The notes: generated by a model from the letters alone, not told the origin. A stretch of 50,842 bases of DNA from Bdellovibrionia bacterium (GCA_030432925.1 JAUILT010000008.1:1-50842), one strand, 5' to 3'; shown: positions 1 through 7,785, counted from the first letter of the stretch. A program made the numbers and translations.

Positions 1-295
1 ATCGAGAGCCACAATTTGAACAGAAGGCGCGAATAGCGGTGTGAGAAATATATTCTTTTAGTAAGAATTCGCCCTTAATTAACTTTAGCGTTCTTGGATC
101 AACAATACTTCCTCCTTACGTTTTATAATTAGATTACTATTCGGTAAAACATAAGGAAAAGTAATGTCTAATTTTGAGACAAAAATCGCTCAGCACGCTT
201 ATACTCCTCAATAATTGGACCTACCACACTACATAATAAGTTGGAAAGATTGCTTGAGTTCTACTCTGTACTTCGGAAAAATTGGATAGTGCAAA
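1..295. other. Intergenic/left-edge region without a supportable gene
   Basis: No complete reading frame with a start codon and ribosome binding site is visible. On the minus strand a stretch of about 30 open codons ending with a stop at 168-170 reads ...GPIIEEYKRAERFLSQN, which looks protein-like. It has an in-frame stop upstream and no start, so it could be a decayed gene tail. The rest is A+T-rich and featureless. Confidence 0.4.
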
Positions 296-466
296 TTATG
301 TTTCTTTTTTATGCCAGTATGCTTTACTAACAAAATCTGCTTCTTCTGATGGAGTTACAATTCCCACATTTTCCATTCTTTCAACCCACTTAATAAGAAT
401 TTTACCAATTTCATTTAAGCTGCAGTCGAACCAAAAGTCTCCATATTCGTAAACATATGCTGCCAT
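296..466 (-). CDS. Small ORF (56 aa) overlapping the 3' end of the DUF4365 gene
   Basis: I do not recognise a family. The frame starts with ATG at 466, in the -1 frame relative to the upstream DUF4365 gene, and overlaps its last 52 bases. The product begins MAAYVYEYGDFWFDC and continues with a segment (NEIGKILIKWVERMENVGIV) that resembles a small helix-turn-helix such as the FtsK gamma domain, then ends YWHKKET. The composition is that of a real protein rather than random A+T-rich DNA. It could be a separate coupled small gene. Alternatively it is the true C-terminus of the upstream protein, reached after a frameshift or base-calling slip, since A-rich runs lie just upstream around 492-502. 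No clear Shine-Dalgarno sequence precedes it. Confidence 0.35.
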   Translation of the reverse strand: MAAYVYEYGDFWFDCSLNEIGKILIKWVERMENVGIVTPSEEADFVSKAYWHKKET

Positions 467-1179
467 CTTTGATGAATCTCTTCTTTTGAATCTTTTTTAA
501 AGAAATGAACTTCAGATCTAGTTTTGCTCAGCCGATCTCTAAACAAAACAGATACTTTTCCTCCTTGGGATGTAATATCTGAGACTTTTCTAATGAGATT
601 ATGCTGATAAATACAGTCCTCGAAAAAACTAATATGTTCATCTACAGACTTATTCTCCAATTTTAAATCTCCAACTAGACTTTCCCAGCCAAATTTTTCT
701 CCCTCCACAAATATTTTGTTAAGGGCACCTCCATCTAATAGATACTCTTCTGAGATCGGTATTGAAATATCCTCGGTTTTTTCAGTTTTTTCCAAAATTT
801 TCTGTCCGTACTTCTCATTTACCCACTTTTTAATATTTAGGTAATAAAACTTCTCTAGGGATTCACAATAAACAGCTAGGTAAGTTGGTTCAGAATACCG
901 ATACCAATTAATAAGGTGAGGCGTTTTTAGCGTGACCGAAACACTACCTTTTTTTTCCAATTCACTTTTTGAAATCGTCGTCGCTTGAAGACCTTTTAAT
1001 TGAAAAAATACAACCGATGAGCCAGAGATACTCCCTCTATCTGTCTTTACTTTTAGATGGAGCCCAATGTCTCTTTGGGAATGGTCTCTCTCATATTTTA
1101 GGAATTCACCAAAATTAACGACTAGTTGCTTAAACTTCAAGGTATATTCTTCTTCAAAGTCTGAGTTTCGGTCACTCAT
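415..1179 (-). CDS. DUF4365-like domain protein (PD-(D/E)XK nuclease fold suspected)
   Basis: The N-terminal half matches the DUF4365 pattern: an acidic 'DIGLHLKVK' strand, then 'VVFFQLKG', in which Q-x-K is the usual nuclease-fold core. A 'LINWYRYSEPTYLAVYC' segment follows, where the family typically carries W...P..LVV(Y), and then 'YYLNIKKWV'. DUF4365 proteins are common in defence islands and accessory regions; what this one does is unknown. The C-terminal third is not recognised. The start is placed at ATG 1179, preceded by AGGAG at a longish distance; a GTG at 1215 is an in-frame alternative. It lies 3' of the eight-gene operon, separated by a short A+T-rich gap with a weak hairpin (TAACTA/TAGTTA) around 1237-1250. 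See the overlapping small ORF for a possible frameshift at the 3' end. Confidence 0.55.
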   Translation of the reverse strand: MSDRNSDFEEEYTLKFKQLVVNFGEFLKYERDHSQRDIGLHLKVKTDRGSISGSSVVFFQLKGLQATTISKSELEKKGSVSVTLKTPHLINWYRYSEPTYLAVYCESLEKFYYLNIKKWVNEKYGQKILEKTEKTEDISIPISEEYLLDGGALNKIFVEGEKFGWESLVGDLKLENKSVDEHISFFEDCIYQHNLIRKVSDITSQGGKVSVLFRDRLSKTRSEVHFFKKDSKEEIHQRWQHMFTNMETFGSTAA

Positions 1180-1256
1180 TTCTAGACAACTTCTCCTATT
1201 TGAAAAGTGGGACACTAATCTAAAAAGAAAAATTATTAACTAAGTAGTTAGATTTA

Positions 1257-2372
1257 TCAAATATTGTTTAAATGGTTTTTATCTAAATGTGGCTGTACTT
1301 CAGTACAAAAAAGAGCATTAACTATATCGCCAGTTAATTCATCTTTTTCACATAGTTCTTTAGCAATCAGCTCTATTGCTGGTTTAACTGGTTCCAACAC
1401 ATCTATGCAATCTCCCATCTTGTGGTTGAGATAGGACCTCACAAATGGATTTTTAATCATATTCATTGAACCTGCTTCTGGAACCTGAAGGGTTGAAACC
1501 CATTTTTTGAAATCCTCAATTTGCAACAAATCTTCAGTTATTTTGGCCGCAACAGCAAGATCATCGCCACCAATATTTGCTACATCATAAAATAGAATTT
1601 CACTAGCATATCCACCCAAAGCAATCATGATTCTCTGGATAGCTTTTTCTCCTGTAAATTTAACACCGGGATCGTCTGGCTCTAATTTCAAAAAGGCACG
1701 ATACTTCTCCGCCCCTGAAAGGGATGCTATGCCTTTAAGTGAAATTTCCTGAATTCTCTGGCCAAATCTCAAAGTCATCAATGCATGACCTGTTTCATGA
1801 CGTGCTATTTTTAATTTCTTCCACTCAAACGCTTCATTTAAAATCTCAGCTATTAAATCAGATTTTCCTTCAGAATATTTAGTACGCTCCTCGGAATGGG
1901 CTTCTGCCAGTTTCATTTTCAGTTCCTGATATCGGAATGATGCCTCGGGTGAAGCTCTTAGGTAATCCCGAAAAACAATATGCTTTTCAACTTCACTATC
2001 ATTTTTTTCAAATACATGAAGATGGATTAAACCAAATTCTTCATTCTTGTCATAAAGAACACAATACCGTCTGTTAGCGATTCCATACTCACCCTTCCAT
2101 ACAAAGCCCAACGCTTCCAGGTAGGCCCTGAAGTTATCAAAAATTTGAATTGAAGGAACTATTCCAAGAATATCTAAGATTGGTTTGGCATGAATATTAG
2201 GAATTGAGGTGCTGCCTATGTGGTGCAGATCCAATTCTGAAGAGATACTTTCTATCAGGGTTTCCCTAGCTATTAAAAATGCCTTAGACCAATTGGGATT
2301 GTGAGCAGATAAAGAAATGGTCTTTCGACTCATCCCCAGGCTTTGCTTTTCTATCTGCTCGCGTAATGACAT
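1257..2372 (-). CDS. GrpB-family nucleotidyltransferase fused to an FtsH-type M41 metallopeptidase domain
   Basis: Two domains are visible. Residues ~20-180 are GrpB/UPF0157: 'HNPNWSKAF', the signature HIGSTSIP at 51-58 and 'KPILDILG' at 63-70. This fold belongs to the nucleotidyltransferase superfamily; its substrates are mostly unknown. Residues ~185-350 resemble the protease domain of FtsH (peptidase M41). The zinc motif HETGH is at 192-196, preceded by 'KKLKIAR', and a helix 'ALGGYASEILF' leads to 'IGGDDL' near 268-272, where FtsH carries the third zinc ligand (Asp). There is no AAA+ ATPase domain and no membrane segment. Key residues of both domains are present, so both may be active. 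The ATG directly follows the stop codon of the yciI-like gene (TGA-ATG), so translation is probably coupled. It is the last gene of an eight-gene operon. Confidence 0.8.
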   Translation of the reverse strand: MSLREQIEKQSLGMSRKTISLSAHNPNWSKAFLIARETLIESISSELDLHHIGSTSIPNIHAKPILDILGIVPSIQIFDNFRAYLEALGFVWKGEYGIANRRYCVLYDKNEEFGLIHLHVFEKNDSEVEKHIVFRDYLRASPEASFRYQELKMKLAEAHSEERTKYSEGKSDLIAEILNEAFEWKKLKIARHETGHALMTLRFGQRIQEISLKGIASLSGAEKYRAFLKLEPDDPGVKFTGEKAIQRIMIALGGYASEILFYDVANIGGDDLAVAAKITEDLLQIEDFKKWVSTLQVPEAGSMNMIKNPFVRSYLNHKMGDCIDVLEPVKPAIELIAKELCEKDELTGDIVNALFCTEVQPHLDKNHLNNI

Positions 2373-2669
2373 TCAGGCCATCCCTAAATGGTTATTTTCT
2401 TTGCATGAGAGCTGCCAACTTCGGACTTCGCAACTTCTGACTCCACTTTTAACAAATGGGTCCGATAGAGCAATTTCTTTGGCATCTTCTAAAGACTCAG
2501 CCTTTATGATAACCATACCACCTTTGTGATCAATAAAAGGACCACAAAGCTCTAATCGCCCATTATCTTCGAGCTCTTTCAAAAATTGAACATGATCTCT
2601 GATGTGAGCTTCAGTGGTTTTTACACCTTTGATTTGATCAAGCAAAATGACATACCTTCGATGCTTCAT
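2373..2669 (-). CDS. YciI-like protein
   Basis: A 98-residue single-domain protein of the YCII-related (dimeric alpha/beta barrel) family. It shows the typical 'RRYVILLDQIKG' first strand, a His in 'IRDHVQFLKELEDNGRLELCGPF', then 'GGMVIIKAESLEDAKEIALSDPFV' and 'EVRSW'. Family members are small dimeric enzymes or accessory domains with poorly defined substrates. The conserved His-Asp pair of the family is probably His24 with Asp in 'SDPF'. Its start overlaps the stop of the DUF6191 gene by four bases (ATGA), and its stop abuts the GrpB-M41 start, so it is translated within the operon. Confidence 0.82.
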   Translation of the reverse strand: MKHRRYVILLDQIKGVKTTEAHIRDHVQFLKELEDNGRLELCGPFIDHKGGMVIIKAESLEDAKEIALSDPFVKSGVRSCEVRSWQLSCKENNHLGMA

Positions 2670-2908
2670 TTAGCCACATCTCCCTGGTCATCTCGTTCTT
2701 TAATATCCTTTTTTTCCTGAGTTTCCATTACATGTTTTGCAGAAGGCCTTAAAAATGACTGAAATTCACCAAGAGCATTTCCAAATCCGCTGCTGCCAGG
2801 CTTTTTCTTTCTCCAGTAGACATATCCTCTTTGCTCTGCCCACAGACCAATTCGATCTAAAATGAATAGACCAACCAAAATTAAAAGAATGTTTACTATC
2901 CAGTTCAT
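2666..2908 (-). CDS. DUF6191-like small membrane protein
   Basis: One N-terminal membrane helix (WIVNILLILVGLFILDRIGL) is followed by 'WAEQRGYVYWRKKKPG' and a cytoplasmic tail with 'GNALGEFQSFLRPSAKHVME', the arrangement seen in DUF6191 proteins. Function is unknown. ATG 2908 overlaps the stop of the preceding GNAT gene as TGATG, which argues for it over the in-frame GTG at 2920. The tail is charged and ends in a run of Lys, Glu and Asp. Confidence 0.65.
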   Translation of the reverse strand: MNWIVNILLILVGLFILDRIGLWAEQRGYVYWRKKKPGSSGFGNALGEFQSFLRPSAKHVMETQEKKDIKERDDQGDVAK

Positions 2909-3468
2909 CAATATAACCACAAGCCCATTGAAATGCCGTCAATATAGCGATCATCTGACATTTTAATTTCTTTGTAAACCCTTCCTTCTTCTTTAAAACC
3001 TAAACTTTCATATAACCGAATCGCTGGCTTATTCCCAGCCATAACCATTAGCTCAATTTTCTCAACAGAATTATCAGAGCTTCTTGCCCATTCTATTAGC
3101 TTTGAAATAAGTAACTTGCCAACTCCCTTTCCTCTGAATTCTTTAACGACTCCCATTCCAAAATCACCTCTGTGCTGGATACGTCGTCTACCTGATCTAT
3201 TTCTAAAATCTATATTGCCAATAATTTTTCCATCAAGTTCAGAAATTATTGAAATGGCCCCCGCCTTACCATCGAAATCTGTGATCCACTTTTGTTGCTT
3301 TTCAAGATCACCTTCATATTCATCAGGTTCAGTGACCACGAATTCGCTATTTGAAAACATATGATTGCAGTAATCGATAAACTTCTGAGCATCTTCAATT
3401 TCAGGAGAACGCAAAACTATAGTCGTTCCATCTTTTAAAATTTCTTCTGTCTTTTCAATTTTTGCCAT
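2908..3468 (-). CDS. GNAT family N-acetyltransferase
   Basis: A 186-residue GNAT enzyme that transfers an acetyl group from acetyl-CoA to an unknown amine. The acetyl-CoA pyrophosphate loop is 'KEFRGKGVGKLL' (Q/R-x-x-G-x-G/A) after the beta-4 strand 'HRGDFGMGV'. The C-terminal 'NKPAIRLYESLGFKEEGR' is the classical motif B region. It resembles RimI/RimJ-type and small-molecule acetyltransferases; the substrate cannot be inferred. It sits between the histidine phosphatase (26-base gap) and the DUF6191 gene (stop and start overlapping). Confidence 0.9.
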   Translation of the reverse strand: MAKIEKTEEILKDGTTIVLRSPEIEDAQKFIDYCNHMFSNSEFVVTEPDEYEGDLEKQQKWITDFDGKAGAISIISELDGKIIGNIDFRNRSGRRRIQHRGDFGMGVVKEFRGKGVGKLLISKLIEWARSSDNSVEKIELMVMAGNKPAIRLYESLGFKEEGRVYKEIKMSDDRYIDGISMGLWLY

Positions 3469-3494
3469 TCGTATTTCCTTTTATAGGACTTTCC

Positions 3495-4070
3495 CTAAAG
3501 GTGAGTTCTTTTTTCAACAGGGATGTGTCCAATTTCACCAAATGTGACTAACCGCAACTTACCATCTGCCTCAATGCTTACCGTTGAAATGCTGCATTGA
3601 AATATATCAAAATTGATCCATTTGCTTGTATCAACGCCCAAAGCCTTTACCACAAGGTATCTGATGATGTTGCCGTGACAGATCAGAGCCTCATGCTTTT
3701 CACCTTTGCCTTTGTAGGGCTCAAAGTATTTCTTAAAGGCTTGATTCATTCTCGCTTTTGTCTTCTTCAACTGAGACTTCTTAAGTTTTTTCTGACGTAT
3801 CAACTTTTCTGGAAACTCAGGGATACCCTCAACAATGAGCCTACAATTTCGACTCTTTGATGAATCGAGCTTTTCTAAAATAAGTTCTCCGGTTTCTTGT
3901 GCCCTTTTCATTGTACTTACATGGATCACGGAGACTTCATGTTGATTGAGTCGAGAACCAACTCTTCTTGCTTGATAACGGCCCAAAGGAGTGAGGCTTC
4001 CATATTCTTTATGGTCCTTATCCATGTTGTATTGGCCGTGTCTAATAAGATGTATGTACTTCGTTCCCAT
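3495..4070 (-). CDS. Histidine phosphatase family protein (phosphoglycerate-mutase-like)
   Basis: The catalytic RHG motif is at residues 10-12 (HLIRHGQYNMD). It is followed by 'LTPLGRYQARRVGSRL', the second conserved Arg in 'VSTMKRAQETGELI', and a second catalytic His in 'ALICHGNIIRYLV' near 132. This is the complete active-site set of the branch 1 histidine phosphatases; the closest style is PGAM5/SixA-like protein or small-molecule phosphatases. The 191-residue length fits. AGGTGG precedes the ATG. It is the fifth gene of the operon, with no obvious partner substrate among its neighbours. Confidence 0.88.
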   Translation of the reverse strand: MGTKYIHLIRHGQYNMDKDHKEYGSLTPLGRYQARRVGSRLNQHEVSVIHVSTMKRAQETGELILEKLDSSKSRNCRLIVEGIPEFPEKLIRQKKLKKSQLKKTKARMNQAFKKYFEPYKGKGEKHEALICHGNIIRYLVVKALGVDTSKWINFDIFQCSISTVSIEADGKLRLVTFGEIGHIPVEKRTHL

Positions 4071-4089
4071 TTATCATCCACCTACACAA

Positions 4090-4683
4090 CTAATGTGGTC
4101 GCGTTTTAGGCTGTCCTTTCCACTTAACACCAAATTCTTCACAAGTAGCACTGTACATTACCAGATCATTCCATTTGCCCCTTAAAAAAACAGCTCTCTT
4201 TTTGAGCCCTTCTTTTCTGAGGCCAAGAGAACGAGCCAACATGATTGATCTTCGATTTGATGGCTCAATCCCTGCCTCGATCCGATGCAGTTGGATGTCC
4301 CTAAAAGCTATATCGATCATGGCAAGGGTGGCCTCTTTACCGTACCCCTTACCCCAAAATTTATTGTGAATGAAGTAGCCAAGATATGAAGTCTGTCCAA
4401 GGCCTCTTAAAATATCCATAGCAGCCACTCTTCCCACCATTTTACCCGATGTCTTTTCAAAAACAGCTAGATCAAAAAACTTATCTGAGTCTCTTAAATT
4501 TTTCTGACTCTTAAGAAGTCTCCTAAAATTTGACTTGTTCAAATCAGATGGATCACGATTCTTATTGTCCCATTTATTTTTAGGGGGTGACATTGAAGAA
4601 AAGTAAGTCTTCCACTCAATAAAGTCAGATAAAGCGAGCGGCCTTACAATCAGTCTTTTAGTTTTTCTAATGAATAAAGCCAT
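4090..4683 (-). CDS. GNAT family N-acetyltransferase (RimJ/RimL-like)
   Basis: A 197-residue acetyltransferase of the RimJ/RimL type. It begins 'KRLIVRPLALSDFIEWKTYF', has the substrate strand 'VGRVAAMDILRG', and carries 'YFIHNKFWGKGYGKEATLAMIDIAF' with the acetyl-CoA binding G-K-G-Y-G-x-E/K-A loop, then 'EAGIEPSNRRSIMLARSLGLRKEG'. Family members acetylate ribosomal protein N-termini, antibiotics or other amines; which of these applies is not visible. GGAG lies six bases before the ATG, and the gap to the upstream NUDIX gene is six bases. Confidence 0.88.
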   Translation of the reverse strand: MALFIRKTKRLIVRPLALSDFIEWKTYFSSMSPPKNKWDNKNRDPSDLNKSNFRRLLKSQKNLRDSDKFFDLAVFEKTSGKMVGRVAAMDILRGLGQTSYLGYFIHNKFWGKGYGKEATLAMIDIAFRDIQLHRIEAGIEPSNRRSIMLARSLGLRKEGLKKRAVFLRGKWNDLVMYSATCEEFGVKWKGQPKTRPH

Positions 4684-4689
4684 AACTCC

Positions 4690-5469
4690 TCAGACTACCT
4701 TACGAATCGAACTACCCATACTACCAGCCAAGCGATACTCGGCTTCTTCTAATGGCAACCAATAGCAATGAAAATTCATCCCTTTGTCTAAGCCATCCCC
4801 ACCCACTTTATGGACCCATTTTTCAGGGATCGCTTCTCCTGCTTCAAGTAAATAAACGTGGCGGCGATTGAGCTGACTATGAGTATTTCTATACATTAGG
4901 TATTGATCTATTTTTTCAATGACTTTCACGTTAGATAGACCGACTTCTTCTGAGACTTCACGTAACACAGCAACTTTAGGGTCTTCTCCAGCGTCCACCG
5001 TGCCCGCTGGGACCTGTATACCAGCTTCACTCCATTCTTTGTCATGCTCAAATACAACAAGGTCTCTCTTGTTATTTCTAAGTACGTAGGCCACAACTTT
5101 GTCCACTATAGGAATAGACGTCAGACTTTCACAGAACTGTTCCCACTCAAGATCAGTCGATTGTTGATGAGAGCTGCAGATGATTTGAAATTCATCTTGG
5201 TAATATACTTCGTTTGGATCATCTAGTTTAAGGACTGCGAGAGGTTCTCTAACAACTGATCTATGCCATTCTTGAAGTCCTGATGAAAGATAGGTTTCTA
5301 CCCCTTTCTCAGTCCAAAATGAAATGGCTCCCGGATATTTTTCTCCAACTTTAGGGAGCCATGCGCCGTCTGGCTTGAGTTGTCTTCTTTTGTCATCCCT
5401 TGGGCACCATTTCTCGACGGCTTCATAAATGCCTCTGTCGCCACTGAGAAATCTGAAATATGAAGCCAT
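4690..5469 (-). CDS. NUDIX hydrolase with an unrecognised N-terminal domain
   Basis: A perfect Nudix box (G-x5-E-x7-REVxEEVGL) lies at residues 156-178, so the C-terminal half should hydrolyse a nucleoside-diphosphate-linked substrate with a divalent metal. The first ~100 residues are not the usual Nudix N-terminus and I do not recognise them. They contain 'GDRGIYEAVEKWCPRDD' and 'WHRSVVREPLAVLKLDD', suggesting a separate small domain. The start overlaps the stop of the upstream cupin-GNAT gene as TGATG, which fixes it. The length of 259 residues is long for a simple MutT-like enzyme. Confidence 0.87.
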   Translation of the reverse strand: MASYFRFLSGDRGIYEAVEKWCPRDDKRRQLKPDGAWLPKVGEKYPGAISFWTEKGVETYLSSGLQEWHRSVVREPLAVLKLDDPNEVYYQDEFQIICSSHQQSTDLEWEQFCESLTSIPIVDKVVAYVLRNNKRDLVVFEHDKEWSEAGIQVPAGTVDAGEDPKVAVLREVSEEVGLSNVKVIEKIDQYLMYRNTHSQLNRRHVYLLEAGEAIPEKWVHKVGGDGLDKGMNFHCYWLPLEEAEYRLAGSMGSSIRKVV

Positions 5470-7067
5470 CAGTTCACCCCCAACACCTTATCAAATTCAC
5501 GAACATTGGCGGTCTTTTCTTCACCTTTCCATTCATAGGTTTTGCCATTGGACTCAAACCCCATTTTCATCCAAAAATCAGAGACATCATTTTCATCGGA
5601 AACGCCAAGTCTTATTTTCTTACATTCTAAGGCCCGCTTGATGTAGTCTTCCGCTAACTCATAACTCTTACGGCCCAAGCCCTTACCGAACTGATTTTCT
5701 TCAAGAAGCAATAGGCCTAAATAGCAAACGCCTTCTTCTGGATGGTTGGCATGAAGATCCAAAATTCCAATGGGCCTTTCTTCATGCTCGATGACCAAAA
5801 ACTCTTTAAAATACTTCTCATTTGTTTTTTTCGGACCATCAACCAGAGAATGCTTTGCCGTTTTCTCCGTCGGTAAACAGCCGTCCACTTTTATAAAATA
5901 GTTCGGTGATTTTTTGAAAATATCTAAAACCTCATTTACATTTTCTTCAGAACAAACTCGAAATGACAGATGCCCTCCAAAGGGTCGATTAGGTTTTCCT
6001 CTGTGAGACCCTATATCAAGTTGCGGTACGTCCTCCCAAAGCCAACCTTTGCGAGCACATTCTTTGTTTCTTAGTGGGTTTAATGGATAGGTGATTTTTT
6101 CCTGTTTGAAGTCTTCAGCTTCTCCTATGCAAATATAAATGACATCTTCATCAGTGTCGTTAATGACTGTGTGTGATATGCCTGTATTAGAAGAAAATGC
6201 TGCAAAGTAACCTTCCTCAACTTGTTTTGCAAAACCGTCCATCCATATCGTAGGGCGTCCTTTGAGAACATAAACAAACTCTTCTTCATGGGTATGCGCA
6301 TGAGGAAACGCACTTCGCCTTCCAGGTGGTAAGCACTCGTACCAGATACCAAGAGCTTTTAATCCAACTTTATCTGTAATACGAAAGCCTGTCCCAAAAG
6401 CTTCATTGTCACCGGGGTAGTGAAAGACTTTTCCTTTTTCGACATCGGGACAGTAAATGAGACATTCTGGGCTATCGGTCCCACGCTCTGATTGCTTTAC
6501 CAACCCTGGCAACCCATTGTGTGAACCTAAACTGTGGACAGGGGCTTCTCCCCACCAAATACCACAGCTTTCTTTTAATTCTGGATTGATCGGAAAGGAA
6601 CAAAGATTTTCTGGCTTGGTTTTCTCTCCAGCAACAAGCAAATGAATGTCTTCATCAGTATTGTTGATAAAGGTGTGGGCAATACCTGTACCTGCAGGAA
6701 AACCAACAGCATGGCCCTCCTTTAAATCATAAATATAACCGTTGATCCATAAGTGAGGATTTCCCTTTAAAACAAATACAAACTCTTCTTCAAGGCTTTC
6801 TGCATGAGGAGAAGATGTGCGGCAACCAGAAGGCAGCACCATATGGTGAACAGCCACTCGGCTAAATCCCACCTTTCTTCCAATATCAGAATCAATAACT
6901 TTGATACCATTTTCCTGTACTTTATCCACACTCGCAGGATCTTGATATTTGGTGAAGTGATTCACATATTTATCGAACTTCTCATTCCATGTCTGCACGA
7001 CATAGTCCCCTAAACTATTATTTCCTAAAAAACCTCGGAACCTGGTGGAACCAGTGTCCGAAGTCAC
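5469..7067 (-). CDS. Two tandem cupin domains fused to a GNAT acetyltransferase
   Basis: The first cupin (about residues 75-150) has 'HAESLEEEFVFVLKGNPHLWINGYIYDLKEGHAVGF' split by short loops, then 'AGTGIAHTFINNTDED'. The second (about 240-310) repeats it with 'FPHAHTHEEEFVYVLKG' and 'NTGISHTVINDTDED'. Both keep the His/Glu metal ligands. The C-terminal ~130 residues form a GNAT fold ('GLLLLEENQFGKGLGRKSYELA', 'VSDFWMKMGFESNG'). Substrates are unknown. This is the first gene of the operon. A TATAAT-like element sits 10-20 bases before the GTG at 7067, so the mRNA would be nearly leaderless from there. A GTG at residue 24, preceded by AGGGGA, is a plausible alternative start. Confidence 0.85.
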   Translation of the reverse strand: MTSDTGSTRFRGFLGNNSLGDYVVQTWNEKFDKYVNHFTKYQDPASVDKVQENGIKVIDSDIGRKVGFSRVAVHHMVLPSGCRTSSPHAESLEEEFVFVLKGNPHLWINGYIYDLKEGHAVGFPAGTGIAHTFINNTDEDIHLLVAGEKTKPENLCSFPINPELKESCGIWWGEAPVHSLGSHNGLPGLVKQSERGTDSPECLIYCPDVEKGKVFHYPGDNEAFGTGFRITDKVGLKALGIWYECLPPGRRSAFPHAHTHEEEFVYVLKGRPTIWMDGFAKQVEEGYFAAFSSNTGISHTVINDTDEDVIYICIGEAEDFKQEKITYPLNPLRNKECARKGWLWEDVPQLDIGSHRGKPNRPFGGHLSFRVCSEENVNEVLDIFKKSPNYFIKVDGCLPTEKTAKHSLVDGPKKTNEKYFKEFLVIEHEERPIGILDLHANHPEEGVCYLGLLLLEENQFGKGLGRKSYELAEDYIKRALECKKIRLGVSDENDVSDFWMKMGFESNGKTYEWKGEEKTANVREFDKVLGVN

Positions 7068-7247
7068 AAATAAATGATATTATATACTTAGATCCATTTT
7101 TAGGTTCCAAGATTGGTGGAGGTCGCTCCATAGTAGGGGAACCAGCTACCGTTGACCTAAGTTATCAATTGTTCTGGAAAAAACAAGAGAAGAAACAGTG
7201 AGTTTGGTTTTGTTGGCACACAACTTTTCATTTTTTAGGAGGTTTTC

Positions 7248-7433
7248 ATGCTCTCTGCCATTAAAGATATTGTCATCGCCGTGATGTTTTGGGCGAGTAT
7301 TTTGACGGGAGGCTACGCTGCCATACCCACAATTTATAATGAGGTCAGGTCCATGACCCAGCATCGGGTCAGTCGTGGACTATCCTCAACAGTCAAATTC
7401 ACTGAGGCTCTAATTCAACCCAAGGGCCAATAA
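7248..7433 (+). CDS. Small single-pass membrane protein (61 aa), unrecognised
   Basis: A strong ribosome binding site (AGGAGG, six bases before the ATG) supports this short gene. The product has one hydrophobic helix (IVIAVMFWASILTGGYAAI, residues ~8-26) and a short polar tail. No family is recognised. The gene sits alone between the divergent cupin-GNAT operon and the toxin-antitoxin pair. Its coding sequence holds a TGACCC-N6-GGGTCA dyad at 7354-7371, the motif that recurs near 9.8 kb. Confidence 0.6.
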   Translation: MLSAIKDIVIAVMFWASILTGGYAAIPTIYNEVRSMTQHRVSRGLSSTVKFTEALIQPKGQ

Positions 7434-7441
7434 AATTGGTC

Positions 7442-7470
7442 TTGACAAATTGACCGATATATCGTACAAA
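7442..7470 (+). promoter_or_regulatory. Promoter with palindromic operator for the toxin-antitoxin pair
   Basis: TTGACA (7442-7447) is a perfect -35 element. A 17-base spacer leads to TACAAA (7465-7470), a weak -10. The spacer holds the 10-base palindrome CGATATATCG (7455-7464), the usual position for autoregulation by an antitoxin. The expected transcription start falls at about 7477, on the internal ATG of the toxin gene. Confidence 0.5.
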
Positions 7471-7785
7471 CTAATAATGAAGTGCACCGATGAGTTTTCA
7501 GCTTGGATTGATGGTCTAGATCGTTCCTTAAGGATTAGGATCGACCAACGGATTCAAAGGCTTGCTGATGGCAACCCTGATCTTCATAGACGGTTTGATA
7601 ACCTTCTGGAGATCAAATGGAAAACCGGCACGATGGGTTCTTTCAGGCTTTATTGTGCAGAAGTTGACGGTGTGATTTTATTGCTCGGAGGCCATAAGGA
7701 TTCTCAGAGCAAAGATATTAAAATGGCAATTGCGCTTTTAGAAGGAGTAAAAAATGGCAAAACGAGAATCAAAGAATATGAATAA
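7450..7785 (+). CDS. Type II toxin of the RelE/ParE superfamily (COG3657-like)
   Basis: A roughly 100-residue RelE/ParE-fold toxin of the type often named 'addiction module killer protein'. Typical features are 'TDEFSAWIDGLDRSLRIRI', 'GNPDLHRRFDNLLEIKW', 'GSFRLYCAEVDGVILLLGG' and 'KDSQSKDIKMAIALL'. RelE-type members cleave mRNA on the ribosome and ParE-type members attack gyrase; which applies is not visible. The start is uncertain: TTG 7450 gives the family-like N-terminus but lies inside the promoter, while ATG 7477 coincides with the predicted transcription start. The antitoxin gene follows with a 32-base overlap. Confidence 0.82.
   Translation: MTDISYKLIMKCTDEFSAWIDGLDRSLRIRIDQRIQRLADGNPDLHRRFDNLLEIKWKTGTMGSFRLYCAEVDGVILLLGGHKDSQSKDIKMAIALLEGVKNGKTRIKEYE

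Noticed and set aside
7104-7140. tRNA-3'-end-like sequence (TGGTGGAGGTCGCTCC) as a second att site
   Set aside because: The T-loop motif is absent and the similarity to the ssrA end stops after about nine bases.
7146-7364. 72-codon minus-strand frame opposite the small membrane protein
   Set aside because: It lies opposite a gene with a strong AGGAGG site and has no signal or domain of its own.
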